Below are positions 56,890 through 63,333 of a DNA stretch of 64,000 nt, piece by piece. The stretch's first letter is position 1, and every line of letters starts with the position of its first letter. Both the position numbers and the translations under genes were made by a program. The notes beneath the pieces are model-generated. The model did no database searches, was not told where the DNA came from, and saw only the letters and a list, made by a program, of their open reading frames with translations. The stretch spans positions 62,001 through 126,000 of the forward strand of contig NZ_JAFCLN010000017.1 in NCBI RefSeq assembly GCF_018129385.1, written 5' to 3'. This stretch comes from Bradyrhizobium lablabi. GTDB lineage: Bacteria > Pseudomonadota > Alphaproteobacteria > Rhizobiales > Xanthobacteraceae.

Positions 56890-56904
56890 GAACAAAATAA
56901 GAAC
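56890..56904 (-). promoter_or_regulatory. LexA (SOS) box, GTTC-N7-GTTC
   Basis: The minus strand reads GTTCTTATTTTGTTC. It sits in the 60-base divergent gap between the 90-residue gene and the DUF3072-like gene and could repress both. It shares GTTCT--TTTTGTTC with the box at 47500. Confidence 0.65.
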
Positions 56905-56940
56905 ATATAGTCAAGTCTCAAATCGGTGAACGAGACGGAC

Positions 56941-57141
56941 ATGGATAACAAAACCTTAAGATATGGCGGCGTTCAGGAGCGCCTCGCGGCGCAAATGACG
57001 CGTGCACAGGCCCTGCGTCTCAAGCGCCTGAGCGAGGAGGCCTACCAGCCAAGGCAATACGAGCGCGATCTCACGACGGACGAGGCCGAGCGCCGCATCC
57101 GCGCGCTCGAGGCCGAGATCGCGCTCGCCGACTCTTTCTGA
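56941..57141 (+). CDS. DUF3072-like small protein
   Basis: This 66-residue protein has MTRAQALRLKRLSEEAYQP and DLTTDEAERRIRALEAEI, resembling DUF3072 repeats (MTxxQxxxLKxLxEEA..LTxxEAxxRIxxL). ATG 56941 is chosen; GTG 56926 would add 5 residues. A perfect hairpin follows the stop. Function unknown. It is divergent from the SOS-type gene. Confidence 0.75.
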   Translation: MDNKTLRYGGVQERLAAQMTRAQALRLKRLSEEAYQPRQYERDLTTDEAERRIRALEAEIALADSF

Positions 57142-57147
57142 GCGATG

Positions 57148-57168
57148 TTCCGGTTCATCGAACCGGAA
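57148..57168. terminator. Hairpin after the DUF3072-like gene
   Basis: TTCCGGTTC-ATC-GAACCGGAA is a perfect 9-bp stem 6 bases after the stop. It lacks a T tract, so it may be a processing or stability hairpin rather than a full terminator. Confidence 0.5.
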
Positions 57169-57210
57169 CCGAAACCTCACGCCTGCTTGAAGCGAGCACT
57201 TCACAATTCC

Positions 57211-57235
57211 GGAACGGCTGCTGCCGCGCATCGTT
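57211..57235 (+). promoter_or_regulatory. EcfG-type promoter upstream of small secreted-protein gene
   Basis: GGAAC (57211-57215), 16-base spacer, CGTT (57232-57235), an exact consensus match 30 bases before the ATG at 57266. Confidence 0.78.
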
Positions 57236-57265
57236 GGCCTCACGTCACTACGATGGAGACAGTGA

Positions 57266-57652
57266 ATGAACTTCAAGATTGCAACCGCAGCCGCCATTCT
57301 TTCGACCGCGATCGCAGCGCCTGCATTCGCGCAGGATCCCGCGGCACGGGCGCCATCCGTCCGCGCTCAGCAGGATCAGGCGCGGGTCTATCATCGTGAT
57401 ACGCGGGCCTATCATCGCGACAGCGGATTCTGGCCGGGTGACGTGGCCGCCGGCGTAGTCGGCGGCGCGATCGGCACGGCCGGTGCTGTCGTCGGCACCG
57501 CCGGCGCAATCGCCACGGCGCCGTTCCGCAACGACGCCTACGCTTATAACGATGGCTACTACGGCCGGAGCTACGGTGTGAGAAGCGGGTTCGTCTGTCA
57601 GCCCGGCACAACGTTCCGCGGCGAGGACGGGCGACTTCACGTCTGCCAGTAA
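57266..57652 (+). CDS. Small secreted Tyr/Gly-rich protein, unknown function
   Basis: This 128-residue protein has a signal peptide (ATAAAILSTAIAAPAFAQ) and two YHRD repeats. A glycine/alanine-rich hydrophobic stretch (AAGVVGGAIGTAGAVVGTAGAIATAP) may be a membrane or pore-like segment. A C-terminal CQPGTTFRGEDGRLHVCQ hairpin has two Cys. The EcfG promoter suggests a stress-induced envelope protein. A strong terminator follows. Confidence 0.8.
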   Translation: MNFKIATAAAILSTAIAAPAFAQDPAARAPSVRAQQDQARVYHRDTRAYHRDSGFWPGDVAAGVVGGAIGTAGAVVGTAGAIATAPFRNDAYAYNDGYYGRSYGVRSGFVCQPGTTFRGEDGRLHVCQ

Positions 57653-57682
57653 GTATACCCGATCAAGCTGACGCATGACCTC

Positions 57683-57711
57683 GAGGCTGCCCGGTGGGCA
57701 GCCTCTTTTTT
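57683..57711 (+). terminator. Intrinsic terminator after small secreted-protein gene
   Basis: GAGGCTGCCC-GGT-GGGCAGCCTC is a perfect 10-bp stem followed by six T residues. Confidence 0.92.
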
Positions 57712-57750
57712 GTCTTCAGCGAACAGCTTCTTGTCTGCGTCAGGCCAGCT

Positions 57751-57834
57751 TCACAACGTGAATGCAGCGTATACGAAAAGCCCGATCAGCAGCGCCATAC
57801 TCACTGCGATCAGGCCAAGCAATGCCTTCCCCAT
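57751..57834 (-). CDS. 27-residue membrane peptide
   Basis: The ATG at 57834 is preceded by CTGGGAGAGCAGG. The peptide MGKALLGLIAVSMALLIGLF and the remaining VYAAFTL form one membrane helix with a Lys near the N-terminus. It ends in TGA. It follows the DUF6894 gene by 15 bases on the same strand and probably belongs to the same EcfG-controlled operon. The size is below usual gene-calling limits. Function unknown. Confidence 0.6.
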   Translation of the reverse strand: MGKALLGLIAVSMALLIGLFVYAAFTL

Positions 57835-57849
57835 CCTGCTCTCCCAGGT

Positions 57850-58077
57850 CTAGCCGCTCTTTTCGGCGCTATCGACGCTTTCCCGATGAATCTCGTCGCC
57901 GTCCTTGTCGACAACCGATACGAAATACCCCTTGCCGAGAAAACCCTGCCGGTTTTCCGCAAGATCGATGGCCAGGCGCTTGGCCACTGCGATCGCCTGA
58001 TCGCGGTCGTCGACGGGATGGCCGGTCGGATCGATCACGCGCTTACCATCGACAATATCAAAGCGAAAACGCGGCAT
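57850..58077 (-). CDS. DUF6894-like small protein
   Basis: This 75-residue protein begins MPRFRFDIVDGKRVIDPTGH and continues DRDQAIAVAKRLAIDLAEN, the DUF6894 pattern, and ends in a charged tail. GAGGATGCGCC precedes the ATG. It lies between the 53-residue gene and the 27-residue gene in the same direction. Function unknown; paralogues are numerous in bradyrhizobia. Confidence 0.85.
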   Translation of the reverse strand: MPRFRFDIVDGKRVIDPTGHPVDDRDQAIAVAKRLAIDLAENRQGFLGKGYFVSVVDKDGDEIHRESVDSAEKSG

Positions 58078-58089
58078 GGCGCATCCTCA

Positions 58090-58251
58090 TCAGTGCGTAT
58101 TGCTCTCGTGCCAGTTTTCCAGGTCGGGCTTCTTGCTGTCGTCAGAGCGCTGCTCCTTCTCCGGATTGCCTTTCCAGGGCTCTTTCGTCTGGCTTTTCGA
58201 ACCCCAGTCCGTCCGCTGGCGGGGATCGTCCTTTGGCGTTTCCTTGCTCAT
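58090..58251 (-). CDS. 53-residue hydrophilic stress-type protein
   Basis: The peptide (MSKETPKDDPRQRTDWGSKS.., EQRSDDSKKPDLENWHESNTH) is extremely hydrophilic and probably disordered, like small stress or hydrophilin proteins. Start 58251 follows CGAGGAGGATTTC. It is the first gene after the minus-strand EcfG promoter at 58279-58303. No family recognised. Confidence 0.78.
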   Translation of the reverse strand: MSKETPKDDPRQRTDWGSKSQTKEPWKGNPEKEQRSDDSKKPDLENWHESNTH

Positions 58252-58278
58252 GAAATCCTCCTCGGACCCCACAGGATC

Positions 58279-58303
58279 AACGATTGCGGCGCGGGGCCGT
58301 TCC
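58279..58303 (-). promoter_or_regulatory. EcfG-type promoter (minus strand) of a divergent pair
   Basis: Minus strand GGAAC (58303-58299), 16-base spacer, CGTT (58282-58279), an exact match 27 bases upstream of the ATG at 58251. It is 11 bases from the plus-strand EcfG promoter, forming a back-to-back pair. Confidence 0.78.
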
Positions 58304-58314
58304 TCGTTTCGCGG

Positions 58315-58339
58315 GGAACCTCCTGCGGCATCGTCGGTT
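58315..58339 (+). promoter_or_regulatory. EcfG-type promoter (plus strand) of a divergent pair
   Basis: GGAAC (58315-58319), 16-base spacer, GGTT (58336-58339), 27 bases before the ATG at 58367. Confidence 0.7.
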
Positions 58340-58366
58340 CTTGCCGGAGCAACGGAGGAAATCGCG

Positions 58367-58837
58367 ATGGCCCAGTCATCACGTCAGAAGCGCATCACCG
58401 GCCGGGTGATGCATGAGTTCAAGCACGGCGAGCTCAAGAGTGGCCGCAGCGGCAAGGGAGGCAAGGTCAAGAGCCGCCGTCAGGCCATTGCCATCGCGCT
58501 GGAGGAAGCCGGCGCCTCGAAATACGAGAGCGAGCGGCGCAACCGGCGCAACCTGCGCCGGACCGAGAGCAAGGAATCCCGCGGCCGCACCGCGCAGCAG
58601 GAGCGCGAGGGCAAGTCGCATGTCGGCGCCGGGCGCAAACGCGAGAGCACCCGCGCGATGGGCGGCCGGAACGCGCGCAAACCCACCGCCCGCGGCCGCC
58701 GCGCCGCGGTCGCCCGCGCCCGCAAGGCCGACGGGCACACCCGCAAGGAGCTCTACGCCAGGGCGCAGCGCCGTCATATCGAGGGCCGCTCCAAAATGAC
58801 CAAGCGGCAGCTCGAGAACGCGCTCGGCATCCGTTGA
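58367..58837 (+). CDS. DUF6496 domain protein, highly basic (histone-like)
   Basis: This 156-residue protein has the DUF6496 segment (VMHEFKHGELKSGRSGKGGKVKSRRQAIAIALEEAGAS), an Arg/Lys/Ala-rich middle and a C-terminal SAP/HeH-like helix (KMTKRQLENALGI). The composition suggests nucleic-acid binding, perhaps nucleoid compaction under stress. The start at 58367 follows GGAGGAAATCGCG. Function is inferred only from composition and EcfG-type control. Confidence 0.85.
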   Translation: MAQSSRQKRITGRVMHEFKHGELKSGRSGKGGKVKSRRQAIAIALEEAGASKYESERRNRRNLRRTESKESRGRTAQQEREGKSHVGAGRKRESTRAMGGRNARKPTARGRRAAVARARKADGHTRKELYARAQRRHIEGRSKMTKRQLENALGIR

Positions 58838-58846
58838 TGCCGGCTG

Positions 58847-59293
58847 TCAGTTCGCCCCGATATCGATGAGGGCGATGCCGAGATCCGCCCTCTTCCTGCG
58901 CCGCAGCTTCGACGGCACCTCGGTGAGTACCACTTCGAGCGTCGGGCGCACGGTGCCGGCGAGCAGGTGCCCGCCGCGGGTCGAGCCATCGGCCATGCCG
59001 AGCACGATATGCATATGCAGGCTCGCCTTGCCGTCGTCGCCCCTGGCGACGTCGCCGATCGCGCTCAGCACCTCGCACTGCTCGCCGATCTCGATCTTCC
59101 TGTAACTTTTCGAAGCGAAGTCGAACCAGCCCACGGTGGCCTTCTCGAAGGCGCCGATCGCCGTCAGCGAGGCCGCCGTCAACTTTGCGTCATTGGCGAA
59201 TTTGGTCAGCGCCGCGAACGCCTCCTCCCCGCTGTCGAGGATGACGACATGGATCTGGGCGTCCGCGGTGTCGGAAAGGAGCTGGCTTTTCAT
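58847..59293 (-). CDS. PPC/DUF296 domain DNA-binding protein
   Basis: This 148-residue protein has the plants-and-prokaryotes-conserved fold: LTAASLTAIGAFEKATVGWFD, HMHIVLGMADGSTRGGHLLAG (conserved GGH and metal-type His) and LEVVLTEVPSKLRRR. The family is described as DNA-binding in plants; the bacterial role is unclear. It converges with the DUF6496 gene (9-base gap). No clear EcfG promoter lies upstream: GGAAC at 59358 lacks a good -10. Confidence 0.88.
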   Translation of the reverse strand: MKSQLLSDTADAQIHVVILDSGEEAFAALTKFANDAKLTAASLTAIGAFEKATVGWFDFASKSYRKIEIGEQCEVLSAIGDVARGDDGKASLHMHIVLGMADGSTRGGHLLAGTVRPTLEVVLTEVPSKLRRRKRADLGIALIDIGAN

Positions 59294-59380
59294 GTCTCGT
59301 CACTCGTTCGACGATGTTCCGTGATCCCGCACCAATCGGCGATGTCGCGCATCGTTCCTCAAACTGTGAAGTCCCGCAGC

Positions 59381-59406
59381 GGAAACATCGGCCGGTTCCT
59401 CTCGTT
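59381..59406 (+). promoter_or_regulatory. EcfG-like promoter upstream of the CsbD-like gene
   Basis: GGAAA (59381-59385), 17-base spacer, CGTT (59403-59406), 23 bases before the ATG. One base differs from the GGAAC -35. Confidence 0.45.
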
Positions 59407-59429
59407 CTCCCCGAAAAGGATATCCAGCG

Positions 59430-59603
59430 ATGAGCACGTTCAGAGAGAAAGCGCAGGGCCTCACCAAGCAGGTGGTCGGCCAGATGATTGGCGATCAGCA
59501 ACTGGTGGAAGAAGGCCGGGAGCAGGAGCACGAGGCCGAGCTAAAAGCCCACGCCTCCGATCCTCACATCGAACAGGGTCCGTCAGACGGGCCAAACGAG
59601 TAA
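59430..59603 (+). CDS. CsbD-like small stress protein
   Basis: This 57-residue hydrophilic peptide (FREKAQGLTKQVVGQMIGDQ, then QLVEEGREQEHEAEL) matches the CsbD pattern (KG..K...G...GD..L..EGK). AAAAGGA precedes the ATG. CsbD proteins are general-stress-induced in many bacteria, with no known reaction. A strong hairpin follows the stop. Confidence 0.8.
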   Translation: MSTFREKAQGLTKQVVGQMIGDQQLVEEGREQEHEAELKAHASDPHIEQGPSDGPNE

Positions 59604-59607
59604 TTGC

Positions 59608-59653
59608 CAACACAAGAGTGCCGCCGGATCGTGTTCCGGCGGCATTTGTGTTG
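59608..59653. terminator. Long hairpin terminator between the CsbD-like and small secreted genes
   Basis: CAACACAA..GTGCCGCCGGA pairs with TCCGGCGGCAT..TTGTGTTG, giving a long stem that reads in both directions and serves the two convergent genes. Confidence 0.8.
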
Positions 59654-59682
59654 CCTGGCAGCAGCCAGCCTGCCGGGTGGCA

Positions 59683-59931
59683 TCATTTGTTGGTGCCAGC
59701 GCCGGCATTGCCCGAACTGGACGGATTGGCGCCCTTGTGCTTTTTCATCGGCGCTGCGCCGGTCGTCGTCCCCTTCTTCATATTGTGGCCGCGCGCGTTC
59801 ATGTCGCTTCCCGCGCCGGGACCGACATTGCCCGAGCTCGAAGCGCCGGGTGCCGGCTGCTGCGATTGCGCGAACGCGCCGCCCATCGATAGCGCGAGAA
59901 TGCAGGCAGACGCCAAAATGGTCTTCTTCAT
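59683..59931 (-). CDS. Small secreted Gly/Ser-rich protein
   Basis: This 82-residue protein has a signal peptide (TILASACILALSMGGAFAQ) and two copies of a SSGNxGxG motif (ASSSGNVGPGAGSD and PSSSGNAGAGTNK) around a Lys-rich middle. CCAGGAGTCAAGAC precedes the ATG at 59931; the longer upstream frame is not protein-like. An EcfG-type promoter lies 30 bases upstream. Function unknown. Confidence 0.8.
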   Translation of the reverse strand: MKKTILASACILALSMGGAFAQSQQPAPGASSSGNVGPGAGSDMNARGHNMKKGTTTGAAPMKKHKGANPSSSGNAGAGTNK

Positions 59932-59961
59932 GTCTTGACTCCTGGAGTTGAAGTGAACGCC

Positions 59962-59986
59962 AACACGGCTCGTGCGGAACGGTTCC
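59962..59986 (-). promoter_or_regulatory. EcfG-type promoter upstream of the small secreted Gly/Ser-rich gene
   Basis: Minus strand GGAAC (59986-59982), 16-base spacer, TGTT (59965-59962), 30 bases upstream of the ATG at 59931. The first -10 base differs from CGTT. Confidence 0.6.
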
Positions 59987-60153
59987 TGCACGTTCCGCGG
60001 AGCAGCGTTGCGCCGGAGCCGGTTCATCGGCCACCGGTCAGCCAGAAGAAGTCCCAAAGAAACCCCACGGCTCGCAGTGAGCCGGGGGTCCAGTCTTGGG
60101 AGGGATCACCCTGCGGTGACCGACATGCCAATCCCGAAAAGGTCCGCCCGTTC

Positions 60154-60645
60154 CTAAGCCGCCGCTTCGTAATTGACTTCGGATTCGGCAAGCTTGGTCA
60201 GCGCCTCGTCGGTCTTCTTCTCTTCCGCCAGCGTTTGATCGAGCAGCTTGACGGCCTGCGGCATGTTGAGCTTTTCGGCCCATGCTTTCAGCGTGCCGTA
60301 GCGGGAGATCTCGTAGTGCTCGACCGCCTGGGCTGCCGCCAGCAGGCCGGCATCGAGCGCAGGCGTGTCGACATACTCGTCCATGACCTCCTTGCCTTCG
60401 TCGATGATGCCCTCGATCGCGTCGCACTTCTTGCCGCGCGCCGCCTTGCCGAGCATCTCGAAGATCTTTTCCAGCCGTTCGACCTGCCCCTCGGTCTCGT
60501 CGTAGTGCTTTTCGAAAGCGGTGCGGAGCTTGTCGGAATTCGCGGCCTTCGCCATCTTCGGCAAGGCCTTGAGAATGTGTTTTTCGGCGTAATAGATATC
60601 CTTGAGCGTATCCAGAAACAGTTCGTTGAGGTCCTTCTCGGCCAT
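60154..60645 (-). CDS. DUF892 ferritin-like protein (YciE/YciF family)
   Basis: This 163-residue four-helix protein has LFLDTLKDIYYAEKHI, YDETEGQVERLEKIF, AAAQAVEHYEISRYGTL and AEEKKTDEAL with the conserved Glu/His metal ligands of the family. YciF-like proteins are stress-induced and bind a diiron centre. It is a paralogue of the gene at 61641-62150. An EcfG-type promoter lies 29 bases upstream. Confidence 0.92.
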   Translation of the reverse strand: MAEKDLNELFLDTLKDIYYAEKHILKALPKMAKAANSDKLRTAFEKHYDETEGQVERLEKIFEMLGKAARGKKCDAIEGIIDEGKEVMDEYVDTPALDAGLLAAAQAVEHYEISRYGTLKAWAEKLNMPQAVKLLDQTLAEEKKTDEALTKLAESEVNYEAAA

Positions 60646-60673
60646 CGGTCACTCCCTTGGTTGGTTTTCCGGA

Positions 60674-60698
60674 AACCGTGATTGAAACCAAAAGTTCC
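60674..60698 (-). promoter_or_regulatory. EcfG-type promoter upstream of DUF892 gene 1
   Basis: Minus strand GGAAC (60698-60694), 16-base spacer, GGTT (60677-60674), 28 bases upstream of the ATG at 60645. Confidence 0.68.
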
Positions 60699-60808
60699 TA
60701 TCCGCTCCTCACGCGTGCTCTTTCCATATCGTGCTCCCTCACCCGCACAGGAACCGGACCGCTCAACGCGCGCTTATAGCTGTTTTGGCACGACGGTGAT
60801 GTTTCACG

Positions 60809-61534
60809 ATGGCGCGTATCCTGATCGGCACATCGGGATGGCACTACCAGTCCTGGCGCGGTCCGTTCTTCCCGAAGGAGCTGCTGCTGAAGGACCAGTT
60901 GCCGTACTACGCAAGCCAGTTTGCGACCACAGAGCTGAACGGCGTCTTCTACCGCACGCCGACGCCCGCAGCCGTGAAGGGCTGGCGGCAGCAGACAGGC
61001 GATGATTTCGTCTTCGCCTGGAAGGCATCGAAGTTCATCACCCACTGGAAGCGCCTGTCGGAGAAATCCGTCAACAGCCTCGAACTGCTGGAAGACCGGC
61101 TCTCGCTGCTCGGCGACAAGGCTGGTCCCGTCCTGTTTCAGTTGCCGCCGAACTTCGGCATGGACGCGGGCCGGCTCGACGCATTCCTCGATCTGCTTTC
61201 CGCAAAGCGCCGCTACTGTTTCGAGTTCCGTCACCCGAGCTGGTACACGCCGGAAGTTTTTCGGCTGCTGTCCCGGCAAAATATTTCGCTCTGCATTTCC
61301 GACCATCATGATGCGCCCTCCCCGTGGAAGCGGACGGCCGATTTCGTTTACGTCAGGGGCCATGGGCCCGGCGGCCGCTACAAGGGGCACTACCGGCCCG
61401 ACGCGCTGGCGCAATGGGCCAGGCGCATCCGCTCCTGGAAGAAGCAGGGCTGCGACGTTTACGTCTATTTCGACAACGACCAGAAGAGCGCTGCCCCGGC
61501 CGATGCGCTCAAGCTGCTTCAGATGCTGGGTTAG
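60809..61534 (+). CDS. DUF72 domain protein
   Basis: This 241-residue TIM-barrel-like protein shows ILIGTSGWHYQSWRGPFFP, the DUF72 start, FAWKASKFITHWKRL, PVLFQLPPNFGMD, YCFEFRHPSWY and VYFDNDQKSAAPADAL. Function unknown; the family may be a nuclease or sugar-binding enzyme. It lies between the two DUF892 genes. A GGAAC at 60750 lacks a good -10 partner, so EcfG control is not shown. Confidence 0.92.
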   Translation: MARILIGTSGWHYQSWRGPFFPKELLLKDQLPYYASQFATTELNGVFYRTPTPAAVKGWRQQTGDDFVFAWKASKFITHWKRLSEKSVNSLELLEDRLSLLGDKAGPVLFQLPPNFGMDAGRLDAFLDLLSAKRRYCFEFRHPSWYTPEVFRLLSRQNISLCISDHHDAPSPWKRTADFVYVRGHGPGGRYKGHYRPDALAQWARRIRSWKKQGCDVYVYFDNDQKSAAPADALKLLQMLG

Positions 61535-61568
61535 GTCAGAGGTCACCCGGCCTGCCCGAGCAACGCTT

Positions 61569-61593
61569 GGAACCTCCGCCGCCGGCCTCCGTT
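61569..61593 (+). promoter_or_regulatory. EcfG-type promoter upstream of DUF892 gene 2
   Basis: GGAAC (61569-61573), 16-base spacer, CGTT (61590-61593), an exact consensus match 47 bases before the GTG at 61641. Confidence 0.78.
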
Positions 61594-61640
61594 GATCGCT
61601 CGGCCCTCTCGGCTATTCGAATTTATCAATGGAGGATGAC

Positions 61641-62150
61641 GTGGGACTGTTTTCGAAAGACATCAAGTCGATGGACGACCTCTTGCTGCACGGCCTGCAA
61701 GACATCTATTACGCCGAGCAGCAGATCACCAAGGCGCTGCCGAAGATGATCGAGCAAGCGACCAATCGCGATCTCTCGCTGGGCCTGAAGAATCACCTCG
61801 AGGAAACCAACAAGCAGATCGAGCGGCTCGACCAGGTGTTCAAGAAGCTCGGCAAGCAGCCCTCCGGCACCGACTGCCCCGCGATCGACGGCCTGATCAA
61901 GGAAGCGGATGCGACCGCCGGCGACGTCGAGGACAAGTCCGTGCTCGACGCCGCGATCGTGGCGAGCGCGCAGGCCGTCGAGCATTACGAGATCGCCCGT
62001 TACGGCACGCTGATCGCCTGGGCGGAAGAGCTCGGCCACGACGACATCGTTCGCTTCCTCACCACCAATCTGAACGAGGAGAAGGCGGCCAACACCAAAT
62101 TGAATACGGTGGCGCTGCGCAAGGGCGTGAACCGCAAGGCGGCAAGCTGA
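61641..62150 (+). CDS. DUF892 ferritin-like protein (YciE/YciF family), second copy
   Basis: This 169-residue paralogue of the 60.2 kb gene has LQDIYYAEQQITKALPKMIE, LEETNKQIERLDQVF and SAQAVEHYEIARYGTLIAW. GTG 61641 is preferred because GGAGG lies 5 bases upstream; ATG 61629 would add four residues but overlaps that ribosome site. It has a perfect EcfG-type promoter and is followed by a hairpin. Confidence 0.92.
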   Translation: MGLFSKDIKSMDDLLLHGLQDIYYAEQQITKALPKMIEQATNRDLSLGLKNHLEETNKQIERLDQVFKKLGKQPSGTDCPAIDGLIKEADATAGDVEDKSVLDAAIVASAQAVEHYEIARYGTLIAWAEELGHDDIVRFLTTNLNEEKAANTKLNTVALRKGVNRKAAS

Positions 62151-62187
62151 AACGCGGGGCGTACCAGTCAGCCCTGTGAGACAATGC

Positions 62188-62210
62188 GAAAGGCCCCGCG
62201 CGGGCCTTTC
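62188..62210 (+). terminator. Hairpin after DUF892 gene 2
   Basis: GAAAGGCCC-CGCGC-GGGCCTTTC is a perfect 9-bp stem followed by an A/T-rich stretch (a TATAATTG-type direct repeat at about 62213-62229) rather than a T run. Confidence 0.65.
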
Positions 62211-62362
62211 CACTATAATTGTTATAATTGCCTGACGCTTTTTGTGACACGCGCATAACGTGCGCGATCGATGGTCCCATCGCTGACCCGGCCACACTTC
62301 CCACGTCGCCGGGAAACCTCTACTCTGCGTGCTCCGGATTTCGCATCACCAGACGGTCGCGC

Positions 62363-63331
62363 ATGACAAACTCATCGTCGATCCTTCGGTTTTCAACGGC
62401 GGACTATGCCGAGCGTGACCGCCTACCGATGTTTCGCGAGATGTTCGGACGCGGCGTCACCAACATGGACATTGAGCCGCTGGGCGAGGAATGCCGCGCG
62501 AATATCGAGCTCCGCCTGTTTCCCGGCGCGAGCGTCATGTGGGGCAGCAACACCCCGCACCGTTTCGACAATGGCTATGATCTCGGCAAGGCCGATGATG
62601 ACTGCCTGTTCGTATGGGCAAGCACGCCCGGCCTGTTCCGCCAGCTCGGCCGGGAAGTCACGGTTGGCGCAGGGCCGGCCGTGCTGATGTCGTGCAACGA
62701 CAAGGCGGTCGTCGAGAACGGCTCCTCCATTCACCACGTCACGCTGAAGGTTCCGCGCGCCACGCTCAAACCGCGGATCAAGGGCCTGGAGGACGCGTTT
62801 TTGCGTCTCGTCCCGGCGGACACCGACGCGCTGCGGCTGCTGAAAGGCTATCTGACGACGGTGCATGCCGATCACGCGGCGGCCGGCATCGACGCCCAGC
62901 GTGCGATGGTGCTGCACATCTACGATCTCATCACGCTCGCGCTCGGCGCGACGGGCGATGGAGCGGCGCTGGCGAGCCGCCGGGGCCTTCCCGCGGTCCG
63001 GCTCGACGCCATGAAGAAGCACGTGCTGGAGCAACTGTCCAATCCGTCCTTGTCCGTCAATGACGTCGCGCGGCGCCAGGGCGTCACCCCGCGCTACGTC
63101 CAAAAACTGTTCGAGACCGGCGGCAGCACTTTTTCGTCGTTCTTGCTCGCCTCGCGCCTTTCGCTCGCGCATCGCCGCCTCAGCGATCCCGGCACCCTGT
63201 CCTCGTCGATCAGCACGATCGCGGCCGACTGCGGTTTCGGCGATCTTTCCTATTTCAATCAGTCTTTCCGCCGCACCTTTGGCGAAACGCCGTCCGACGT
63301 GCGCAACCGCGCCCGCCGCCACATGGATTGA
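62363..63331 (+). CDS. AraC family transcriptional regulator
   Basis: This 322-residue protein has an AraC-binding-like N-domain (LRFSTADYAERDRLPMFREM, ELRLFPGASVMWGSNTPHRF). A C-terminal double HTH follows (LSVNDVARRQGVTPRYVQKLFE, ISTIAADCGFGDLSYFNQSF, FGETPSDVR). Start 62363 is the first Met of the homologous part. A second, very similar gene follows after 2 bases. Effector unknown. Confidence 0.9.
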   Translation: MTNSSSILRFSTADYAERDRLPMFREMFGRGVTNMDIEPLGEECRANIELRLFPGASVMWGSNTPHRFDNGYDLGKADDDCLFVWASTPGLFRQLGREVTVGAGPAVLMSCNDKAVVENGSSIHHVTLKVPRATLKPRIKGLEDAFLRLVPADTDALRLLKGYLTTVHADHAAAGIDAQRAMVLHIYDLITLALGATGDGAALASRRGLPAVRLDAMKKHVLEQLSNPSLSVNDVARRQGVTPRYVQKLFETGGSTFSSFLLASRLSLAHRRLSDPGTLSSSISTIAADCGFGDLSYFNQSFRRTFGETPSDVRNRARRHMD

Positions 63332-63333
63332 CG

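Noticed and set aside
59334..59358. GGAAC on the minus strand upstream of the PPC gene as an EcfG promoter
   Set aside because: The -10 position reads GATT, two mismatches to CGTT.
60750..60776. GGAAC upstream of the DUF72 gene as a further EcfG promoter
   Set aside because: At N16 the next bases are CGCT rather than (C/G)GTT, so the -10 is unsupported.
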